From positions 18,037 through 82,036 of the forward strand of contig JAEYOJ010000085.1 in assembly GCA_023411815.1 (NCBI GenBank): a stretch of DNA of 64,000 nucleotides, written 5' to 3'. Shown one piece after another: positions 23,826 through 31,019 of this stretch. This stretch comes from Pseudomonadota bacterium (GTDB lineage: Bacteria > Desulfobacterota > Desulfovibrionia > Desulfovibrionales > Desulfovibrionaceae). Under the pieces are notes generated by a model. The model saw only the letters and a list, made by a program, of their open reading frames with translations, was not told where the DNA came from and did not search any database. Each line of letters starts with the position of its first letter. The first letter of the stretch is position 1. The translations under genes and the position numbers were made by a program.

Positions 23826-25853
23826 TTATCCGGTCCTGGCCTTGTCGGCCGAAACATCATCGGTCTTCATTCCAAGGGCATGCACCCTGTTCCTGCCCTT
23901 GAGCTTGGCCTGGTAGAGCGACCGCGAGGCCTCGGCCAGCAGGTCCAGCGAGTTCATGCCCTCGCTCGGGACGAGCGAGGCCACGCCCACGCTGACGGTC
24001 AGCTTGCCGGCAATCCGCGCCCCTTCGTGCAGGATGGCCTGGTCGGCCACGGACTGGCGCAGGGTCTCGGCCACGATGATGGCCCCGAGTTCGTTGGTGT
24101 CCGGAAGGACCGCGGCGAACTGCTGCTCCGAGAGCCTGGTCGCGAAATCCGCCGGTCGGCGCAGGGAACTCGTGAGCGCCTCGAAGATGCGCTGCAGGGC
24201 TTCCTCGGCATGCTTGCGCCCGTACATGGTGAGATAGGGCTCGAAATAGTCCACGTCGGCCAGGATGAGCGCAATGGGTTCGCGCTTTCGCACCGCGAGT
24301 ATCCATTCCCGATCCAGCAGCTCCTCGAAGGAGCATTCGCCCACGGATGCGCGCGGAGCTTCGCGGATGACGTTGGAGGTCGACGGGGCCAGCCTGCGTT
24401 CGGAGAAAAGCATGCCGCCCTCGCGCGAGAGGCGCGGCAGGGAGGCGGTGAACACGGATTGCCCGGACTCCATGGAGAAGGTCAACAGCCCGCCCATGTT
24501 CTGCACCAGACGATAGGCCAGCGCCAGGCCGAGGCTTTGGCCGCCCTGGTCGAAGGGCATGAACAGCTTTTCCGGATCCGGCGAGCCCGAGCCGGCCGCG
24601 GCCTTGTAGCGGAACTGGACCTGCACGGCGCCGCCAGAGGAGAAGCTGCGGATGGTCAGGACCTGGCCGCTCGGCATCTCGCGCAGGCTGTTGAGCATGA
24701 GATTGATGCAGACCTGGCTGAGCAGGTCCGGGTCGGCGTAGACCTGCGGCAGCTCCGGGGCCAGGTCGAGCACGCACCATACGCCCTGCTTCTGGAGGTC
24801 CGTGAAGAGCAGGTGCACGCACTCGGTCAGCAGGGCGTTCATGGAGCAGGCCTGCTGCGTCACCCGCACGGGGCTCAGATAGTTGCGGATGCGGTTCAGG
24901 AGCTTTTCCAGCCGCCTGGCTTCCATGAGGATGATTTCGGCCGTCTCTCCCGACTCGGGGTGCTTGCGGCCCAGGCGCGTGGCGAACCCGGCGATGGAGA
25001 TGAGCGGATTGCGCACCTCGTGGGCCACCTCCTCGGAGATGAGCTGCAGCGTCTTGAGCTTCTCCTCCTGGATGAGGGCCTGCTCCAGGAGCACGCGGTC
25101 GGTGATGTCCAGGATAACGCCCTGGAGAAGCGGGCCCTCGTCCTCGGTGGCGGAGCAGGAGATGCTCTTGATGAGCGTGTGGATGATCTGGCCCGAGCGG
25201 TGGATGAGTCTGCACTGGGCGGTGAAGGGGGAGCGGCAGTCCATGGCGGCCGCGAGTTGGATCAGCATGCGCTCGCTGTCGTCCGGATGCAGCCGACCGG
25301 GCAGCCAGAGCGGCTCGATGACCGCCTCGAAGGGCTGGTAGCCGAGCAGCTCCTGGCTGGCCTGGTTCACGAAGGCCAGGGACATGTCCGGCCGCAGGGA
25401 GAAGACCAGCACGGGAATGTTCTGCACCAGGCGCATGTACTGCCTTTCGGCCTGCAGGACGCGGGCCCGCAGGCGCTTCTGCTCCTGGTAGCGGTTCAGG
25501 GCCAGGGCCAGCTCGTGGCCGTCCACGGGCTTGCGCAGTATGTCGTGGGCTCCGCTGCGCATGGCCTCGACGGCATCGTCGAAACTCGCCTGGCAGGACA
25601 TGAGAATGGTGGCGCATTGGGGCAGCTTGCCGCGCAGCCGGCGGGCCAGCTCTATCCCGCCCCGGCGCGAGGCCGTGATGTCGATGAGGGCAAGGTCATA
25701 ACCGGCCCGATTGATCATCTCGCCGGCGGACTCGGGCGAGAAGCAGTCGGGCGACGCATAGTCCAGGGCCATCAGCAACGTGCTGACCAGCGAGCAGGAA
25801 GATGTGTCCTCGTCGATGATCACGACGCGGTCCTGGGGCTGCTGCTGGTCCAT
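23826..25853 (-). CDS. Hybrid REC-PAS-histidine kinase with degenerate GGDEF domain
   Basis: A 675-residue soluble protein. An N-terminal REC domain (VVIIDEDTSS, then LALIDITASRRGG, KPVDG), a PAS domain (about residues 150-270), a histidine kinase with canonical H box EEVAHEVRNPLISIAGFA and a late G box GQSLGLALAYRLV, but without a clear DxGxG (D box). The C-terminal domain has the GGDEF fold (ALILADVDYFEPYLTMYGRKHAEEALQRIF), with the active-site loop as RLSEQQFAAVL in place of GGDEF, so it is probably not a cyclase. ATG 25853 has GGAGGGG. It may sense signal or GTP through the dead domain. Confidence 0.87.
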   Translation of the reverse strand: MDQQQPQDRVVIIDEDTSSCSLVSTLLMALDYASPDCFSPESAGEMINRAGYDLALIDITASRRGGIELARRLRGKLPQCATILMSCQASFDDAVEAMRSGAHDILRKPVDGHELALALNRYQEQKRLRARVLQAERQYMRLVQNIPVLVFSLRPDMSLAFVNQASQELLGYQPFEAVIEPLWLPGRLHPDDSERMLIQLAAAMDCRSPFTAQCRLIHRSGQIIHTLIKSISCSATEDEGPLLQGVILDITDRVLLEQALIQEEKLKTLQLISEEVAHEVRNPLISIAGFATRLGRKHPESGETAEIILMEARRLEKLLNRIRNYLSPVRVTQQACSMNALLTECVHLLFTDLQKQGVWCVLDLAPELPQVYADPDLLSQVCINLMLNSLREMPSGQVLTIRSFSSGGAVQVQFRYKAAAGSGSPDPEKLFMPFDQGGQSLGLALAYRLVQNMGGLLTFSMESGQSVFTASLPRLSREGGMLFSERRLAPSTSNVIREAPRASVGECSFEELLDREWILAVRKREPIALILADVDYFEPYLTMYGRKHAEEALQRIFEALTSSLRRPADFATRLSEQQFAAVLPDTNELGAIIVAETLRQSVADQAILHEGARIAGKLTVSVGVASLVPSEGMNSLDLLAEASRSLYQAKLKGRNRVHALGMKTDDVSADKARTG

Positions 25854-25947
25854 GCTTTCCCCTCCAAAGCCAGGTGCGGGCCGCAAGATTGCGGTTCTCC
25901 AGCCGATAGCCCATGCTTAGCCCTTTCGCCCGGCTTTGAAAAGGCCG

Positions 25948-26913
25948 CTATGCCTTTACAGCGTCGACCACGTTGACCGGCCTGCCGGCGAGGAAGGCGC
26001 GCACGTTGCCGGCGCTGGCGTCCATGAGTCGCTTGCGCGCCTCGCGCGAGGCCCAGGCCATGTGCGGCGTGATGACGCAGTTGCGGGCCGTGAGCAGCGG
26101 GTTGTCCGGGCGTATGGGCTCGACCGAGACCACGTCCAGGCCCGCGCCGCGAATGGCTCCGGCGTTGAGCGCCGCGGCCAGGTCGGCCTCGTTGACGAGC
26201 CCGCCGCGGGCGGTGTTGATGAGCATGGCCTCGGGTTTCATGCGCGCGATCAGACTCTTGTCCACGAAACCGGCATTGTCCCTGGTCTGGGGACAGTGCA
26301 GGGAGATCACGTCGGACTCGGCGAACAGTTCGGGCAGATCGAGCCAGGCGAAGCCGGGGTAGGGCAGCGGCTCGCGGCGGCTGCGCGAGTGAGCCGCCAC
26401 GCGCATGCCGAAGGCATGGGCCAGATGCGCCACGGCGCGGCCGATGGAGCCCAGGCCCACGATGCCCATGGTCCTGCCGGACAGCTCGAGCACCGGGCGC
26501 TTCCAGAAACACCAGTCCGGGCCGCGCCACTCGCCGGCCCTGACCGCCGCGTCGTGCGAGCCCGCCTCGTTGGCCAGCTCCAGGACGAGAGCGAAGACGT
26601 GCTGGGCCACCGAGGCCGTGCCGTAGCCAGGCACGTTGGAAACGGGAATACCGCGTCCGGCGCAAGCCGCCACGTCCACCACGTCGTAGCCAGTGGCCAG
26701 CACAGCGACGAACTTCAGCCGCGGCAGATTGCCGATGACCTCGGCAGGCAGGCGCGTCTTGTTGGTCAGCAGGATGTCGGCCTCGCGGGCGCGCTCCACG
26801 ACCTCGGACGGCGCGGTGCGCGCGTGCACCGTCAGCTTGCCGAGTCCGGCCAGTTCGTCCCAGGGATTGTCGCCGGGGTTCAGGGTATGCCCGTCCAAGA
26901 CCACGATGTTCAT
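25948..26913 (-). CDS. D-2-hydroxyacid dehydrogenase (NAD-dependent)
   Basis: A 321-residue enzyme. NAD site GIVGLGSIGRAVAHLAHAFG; catalytic Arg in INTARGGLVNEADLAAAL; Glu and His in the region DVVSVEPIR...NCVITPHMAWASREARKR. It belongs to the glycerate/hydroxypyruvate/2-hydroxyisocaproate type; the exact acid is unknown. ATG 26913 is preceded by GGAGG. It starts 25 bases after the lipoprotein gene stop and may be a passenger of the export operon. Confidence 0.92.
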   Translation of the reverse strand: MNIVVLDGHTLNPGDNPWDELAGLGKLTVHARTAPSEVVERAREADILLTNKTRLPAEVIGNLPRLKFVAVLATGYDVVDVAACAGRGIPVSNVPGYGTASVAQHVFALVLELANEAGSHDAAVRAGEWRGPDWCFWKRPVLELSGRTMGIVGLGSIGRAVAHLAHAFGMRVAAHSRSRREPLPYPGFAWLDLPELFAESDVISLHCPQTRDNAGFVDKSLIARMKPEAMLINTARGGLVNEADLAAALNAGAIRGAGLDVVSVEPIRPDNPLLTARNCVITPHMAWASREARKRLMDASAGNVRAFLAGRPVNVVDAVKA

Positions 26914-26938
26914 GCGTGCCTCCATAATTTTATTCGGC

Positions 26939-27847
26939 TTACCGTCCGTCCAAGGTCCTTGCAAGCCACTCCCGCCAGCCGCTGGCCATCCCCAGCGCGG
27001 CCTCGCGCCGCCCGTGCGGCATGCGCAGGCCCGGCGGGACAGGCTCGCGGTCTCGAGCCGTCGGAACCGCGACAGTCACGGCCAGGCGTTCCCTGCCATG
27101 GCCGTTCAGCGCAAAGGCGGTGAAGGTCAGCATATCGACCCCGTTGCGCTTGCCGGCAGCGACGGCCCAGGCCAGTTCCATTTCCCCGACCGCATCGCGC
27201 CCGCGATCCACGAGCAGGAAGCCCGGCTCCACGGGCGCGGCCGCCGCCAGGAACCCGCCCGCGTTGTGCTGGACCTCCAGGCGCAGGACCGCGCCCCGGG
27301 GTCCATGATAGCTGTACGAACAGGCCGTGGCCGGCCCAATTGCGTGATGCGCGCGGCCCATCAGAACAAAGCCATCTGGCGGCCGTATCGCGCGAGCGGC
27401 CAGGAAAGGCGCATCGGCGCAACCGGATGCCTGGGTGGGAATTGGGGCGGGCGCGCCCCTGGGCCCGCGATGTTCGGTGTTGGAGAGCGAAAGGGCATCG
27501 GGGGCATCCATGTTGTCGGCCAACCAGCCCTTGGCGGCCATGCAGCGCAGGTAGACGCGCCAAGCCGTGTCGGGGAGCGGCCGCCGCCCCAGCGCGGAGG
27601 CTTCGCGGGCCAGGGCTTCGGCCGTGGCCCGGCAATCGGCCCGGTCCAGGTCCAGGGCCATGGAGCTTGCCCCGGGCTGACTCCAGCTGGGTTCCTTGGG
27701 CGTACAGGCTTGGCTTGTCAAAATGACTGCCAAGCTGGCCGCGCCCAAAACTACGCGGGTCCAGGGGCGCGTACGCCCCTGGCGGGGTGAGGTGTGGAGA
27801 GGGGCGGCGCCCCTCTCCACATTCTTCCCGGCGCGTATGCCGTTCAT
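26939..27847 (-). CDS. Putative lipoprotein of the export operon, with repeat-encoded n-region
   Basis: A 302-residue protein. The start ATG overlaps the yjbH-like stop (ATGA). The signal is unusual: about 30 polar residues (GAAPLHTSPRQGRTRPWTRV) precede the hydrophobic LGAASLAVILTSQAC with lipobox TSQAC, so Cys about 48 would be acylated. That n-region is the translation of the hairpin element 27761-27821. The mature part is soluble and holds FLLVDRGRDAVGEMELAWAVAAGK. An internal in-frame start is possible. Function unknown; position suggests a role like the lipoproteins of YjbEFGH/Gfc systems. Confidence 0.65.
   Translation of the reverse strand: MNGIRAGKNVERGAAPLHTSPRQGRTRPWTRVVLGAASLAVILTSQACTPKEPSWSQPGASSMALDLDRADCRATAEALAREASALGRRPLPDTAWRVYLRCMAAKGWLADNMDAPDALSLSNTEHRGPRGAPAPIPTQASGCADAPFLAARAIRPPDGFVLMGRAHHAIGPATACSYSYHGPRGAVLRLEVQHNAGGFLAAAAPVEPGFLLVDRGRDAVGEMELAWAVAAGKRNGVDMLTFTAFALNGHGRERLAVTVAVPTARDREPVPPGLRMPHGRREAALGMASGWREWLARTLDGR
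27761..27821. repeat. GC-rich double-hairpin element (family 2, copy 3)
   Basis: CCAGGGGCG-CGTA-CGCCCCTGG (27761-27782), then TGTGGAGAGGGGC / GCCCCTCTCCACA (27793-27821). It lies inside the predicted 5' coding part of the lipoprotein gene and is unlike the neighbouring coding sequence. Confidence 0.7.
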
Positions 27848-30045
27848 CGGCGCATCTCTTCGATGTCGCGCAGGGTTTCGTGCGCTGTTTCGCCCGGCGA
27901 GAGAGGAAACAGGCTGCGCGGCTGGCGCACGGTCTGCCCCGCGTCCGTGAGGCTGTTGACCACGGCGTAGGTGAAGCGGCCGGACAGTTCCCGGTCGTGG
28001 AAGAGGGCCAGGGGCAGGCTGACGAACAGGCCCATGTCGCGCGCCTGGCGGTTTTCGGCGGACTCGAAGCGGTGCGTGTCGGTCAGGCCGCACCAGACGC
28101 CGATGGTCCAGTGGTCGCGGGTGCGCCGCAGCTCCAGGCGGCCGCCCGTGTCGCCGGCCAGGAAACGGCCGAGCTTGAGGCCTGCGTCCAGGCCCTGCTC
28201 GGGCCAGAGCTGCAGGTAGAGGTTCAGGAAGCCCGTGCGGTAGAGCCTGCCGTCGCGGTCCAGTCCGAGCTGCGAGTCCGGACTGCGCTTGCGTACGACC
28301 TCGGCTTCCAGCCCCAGTCCCCACAGCCCGTCGTGAAAGAAGCGGAACAGCTCGGCCCCGGCTCCGGCGAAGGCCGGCTCGAACCAGCCCACGGACGCGC
28401 GGCCGAGCACGTCGCCGGGCAGGGAGACGATCTGGTCCACGGCGAGCATGGACGCCCAGGTACCCCGGCGGCTCTCGTAGCGCAGCAGGTCGGTACGCAC
28501 GGCTGCGTCTTCCAGCGGCTCCATACGCAGGTCGCCGTATTCATTGTAGAGCACGGTCTCCAACTCGCCCACGGCCAGAGTCGCGGGCCATGGTCGCCAG
28601 CGGGCCGCGCTGCGCAGGAAGGCCTTTTGCTTGAGGAAGCCGCCCCGGTTATTGAGAAAGGCGCGCGCCTTGGGTTCGAAGGAGAAGTCCCACTGATCCC
28701 TGGGACCGTCGGCGCTGGCTGCCGGACCGAAGGCGTCGAACTCGCGGCGGTGTTCTGATGCGCCTGCGTGCAGGCTGGCGAAGGTCAGGAACGCCTCCCG
28801 GTCGATGCGGCTGTCCAGGAAGTCGGCCAGATTCCGCCTGCCCGAGGCCAAGCTCTGGCTTACGCGGCCCCCGGATACCAGGTTTAGGTACAGACGTCGG
28901 ATACGCGGCGGGCTCGCGGCCAGGGCCACGCGCCCCATGCGCGCCAGGGAGCGCGCCGGGGACAGGAAGCGGTCGTCATCGGCCTCTATCCACATGGCCC
29001 CGGCGGCCACGCGGCAGCGTACTTCGCCGAAGCCGTCGCGGTCCAACTCGCGGGCCATGATGGCCGCCAGCTCCGCGTCGTCGGCCGTCAAGGCTTCCCA
29101 GCGCAGGCGTTCGCGCTCCTCGACCTCGGGCAGCGGTTTCCAGGCGAACAGACCTTCTGCCCGCAAGGGCAGGTCGGCGGCCAGACCGAGGCCCAGCTCG
29201 CGTCCGCCCAGGACAGCGGTCTGCACGGTCACGGCGTCGGCCACGCGCCAGGCGAGTCCGACGTTGAGCGGCGGGCCGGCCTCGCGGTCCCGGCCGAAGA
29301 GGTCGTCGTGGTCTATGCTCGTGTACTCCAGGCGCAGTCGCAGGCCGTCGGCCAGGGCAAGGCTCAGACCGCCGAAGGGCCGCGTGGCCCGCCAGGGCGA
29401 GGAGGTGTGGAAGCCGCCGGCGATGCGCGGACTGCCGTCGCCTTCCTCGGGTTCGTCGAAAAAGGATTCGCCGCCCAGCACGCCCTGTCCAAGGCCCAGG
29501 TGCAGATCCGCATCGAGACCGCCCAGGAACACGGAACGCGAGAGCACGAGGTAGCGCGAGGCGAACAGGCCGGTGCCGAATACGTCCTGGAAGCCGAGGG
29601 CGACCTGCGGCAGATGCCGGTCTTCCCGCGCGAGCACGGCCTTGAGGCCCAGCGAGCGGTCCTTGTAGGTGCCGTAGGGCTCGCCCGGAAAGCCCTCGCG
29701 CGTGGTGACCTCGCTGAGCTGGCCGTGGACCTCCAGGAAGTCGAACGCGCCCAGGGCCGCGCTCCAGATGCGGTGGGGATAGGCCTGGCTCCAGGCCAGG
29801 CGCAGTCGCCAGTCGGGCAGGGCGCGGGCCGAGGGTGTATCCCACAGGCCGCTGTAGCCGTGCAGCGAAGGCTGGGCCAGCGGGTTTTCGTCGAAGTCGG
29901 GCGCGGCGGAGCTGGGAGAGGGAAACAGGCTTCGGGCCGGGGCCTGGCCGGGCGCGAGCCAGTCCAGGAACACGATGGCCGCCATGACCCAGGTCAGGAT
30001 CGATTGCGCGAGAACCTGGGAAAAACCCGGTTCAGCTCTCCGCAT
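27844..30045 (-). CDS. YjbH-like outer-membrane exopolysaccharide protein
   Basis: A 733-residue protein. A hydrophobic leader (SILTWVMAAIVFLDWL) precedes the YjbH (DUF940) body: HGYSGLWDTPSARALPDWRLRLAWSQAYPHR and repeated beta-strand patterns ending with aromatic residues, as expected for an outer-membrane barrel. The C-terminal part carries GRFTYAVVNSLTDAGQ. Paralogs YjbH and GfcD belong to systems that export group 4 capsule-like polysaccharide. ATG 30045 has GGAAGG and overlaps the wzz-like gene by 14 bases. Confidence 0.82.
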   Translation of the reverse strand: MRRAEPGFSQVLAQSILTWVMAAIVFLDWLAPGQAPARSLFPSPSSAAPDFDENPLAQPSLHGYSGLWDTPSARALPDWRLRLAWSQAYPHRIWSAALGAFDFLEVHGQLSEVTTREGFPGEPYGTYKDRSLGLKAVLAREDRHLPQVALGFQDVFGTGLFASRYLVLSRSVFLGGLDADLHLGLGQGVLGGESFFDEPEEGDGSPRIAGGFHTSSPWRATRPFGGLSLALADGLRLRLEYTSIDHDDLFGRDREAGPPLNVGLAWRVADAVTVQTAVLGGRELGLGLAADLPLRAEGLFAWKPLPEVEERERLRWEALTADDAELAAIMARELDRDGFGEVRCRVAAGAMWIEADDDRFLSPARSLARMGRVALAASPPRIRRLYLNLVSGGRVSQSLASGRRNLADFLDSRIDREAFLTFASLHAGASEHRREFDAFGPAASADGPRDQWDFSFEPKARAFLNNRGGFLKQKAFLRSAARWRPWPATLAVGELETVLYNEYGDLRMEPLEDAAVRTDLLRYESRRGTWASMLAVDQIVSLPGDVLGRASVGWFEPAFAGAGAELFRFFHDGLWGLGLEAEVVRKRSPDSQLGLDRDGRLYRTGFLNLYLQLWPEQGLDAGLKLGRFLAGDTGGRLELRRTRDHWTIGVWCGLTDTHRFESAENRQARDMGLFVSLPLALFHDRELSGRFTYAVVNSLTDAGQTVRQPRSLFPLSPGETAHETLRDIEEMRR

Positions 30046-31012
30046 GCACCTTCCGTAAATCGTCCAGGGCCTGGCGCAGGAAGACAAGCAGCAGGGCGAG
30101 CAGTTCCCCCAGGACCATGGCTCCGGCGGTCAGCCAGCCGGTCCTGGGCCAGTGTTTCTTGACCGGCCGAAACGGGTCGTCCAGCACAGAAAAGGTGACC
30201 ACCTCGCGGGCTTCGTCGAGCCGGGCCATGGCCAGCCTGGATTTCAGCTCGGCGTGCAGTGCGGCGGCCGCCATGATCTCGCGCTGGATGCGCGGCAGGC
30301 TCAGGCCCGGACCGGGCGAGCTGGACTCCCATGCTGCCAGTTCGGCTTCGGCCTGGGCGGCCTGAACCTCGATGAAGCGGCGCTGGCGGGATGCGTCGCC
30401 CACATGCTCGCGTTCCAGATAGCGGCGGAGCTCCTCAATGACCTGGCCGAGCATGCCAGCGGCGAAATCAGGGTCGCGCGCTTCCCAGGTCAGGGTGATG
30501 ACGGCGTCGCCGGTCTTGTGCCGCACGCCGAAGACATCCTCCAGCCGTTTTTCCTGGATGGCTCGCGCCGGGCTGGGGATGTCCCGCGGATTCAGCAGGG
30601 CCAGCAGCCTGTCCCAGGGGCCGGCGTAGAGCCGCCGCAGCAGTTCGGGATCGGCCAGGAGGCGCTCCCGCAGCGTGCGGCTGCGCAGGAAGGCCAGGAT
30701 GACCCGCTCTTCCTTGCGCTCCGTGAGATCGAAGGTGACGGGCAGCTTCTCGGACAATGCCGCCGGAAGCCGGTTCTTCGGCCGGTCGCTTTCGGCGGGC
30801 AGCAGGCCGGCCTGGGACAGGTAGGTCGTGGGGACGATGAGCAGGCAGACCAGGAGCGTCAGCGTTCCGGTGGCGAGGGGCGCGGCCAGGAGGAAGCGGC
30901 GGTGCCTGTTCACTACGGCCAGGATACGCGGCAGCGCCGCGCCGCCGTGTTCGTCGGTCCGCGCGGAAAGTCGCAGCGGGCAGGACAAGGGACGGTCGCC
31001 GGGAGCCTGCAT
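30032..31012 (-). CDS. Wzz-like chain-length/export regulator
   Basis: A 326-residue inner-membrane protein. Transmembrane helices flank a large periplasmic region: FLLAAPLATGTLTLLVCLLIVP near residues 40-61 and LTAGAMVLGELLALLLVFL near the C-terminus. The periplasmic part is rich in helices, with a coiled-coil-like stretch (EELRRYLEREHVGDASRQRRFIE). This is the Wzz/PCP topology. The kinase domain found in Wzc/Etk is absent. It lies 7 bases after the wza-like gene. Confidence 0.8.
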   Translation of the reverse strand: MQAPGDRPLSCPLRLSARTDEHGGAALPRILAVVNRHRRFLLAAPLATGTLTLLVCLLIVPTTYLSQAGLLPAESDRPKNRLPAALSEKLPVTFDLTERKEERVILAFLRSRTLRERLLADPELLRRLYAGPWDRLLALLNPRDIPSPARAIQEKRLEDVFGVRHKTGDAVITLTWEARDPDFAAGMLGQVIEELRRYLEREHVGDASRQRRFIEVQAAQAEAELAAWESSSPGPGLSLPRIQREIMAAAALHAELKSRLAMARLDEAREVVTFSVLDDPFRPVKKHWPRTGWLTAGAMVLGELLALLLVFLRQALDDLRKVHAES

Positions 31013-31019
31013 GGGCGAC

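Noticed and set aside
23880..25976. A 698-codon plus-strand frame antisense to the REC-PAS-kinase gene
   Set aside because: The kinase frame has clear domains; the antisense frame has none and is caused by high GC in third positions.
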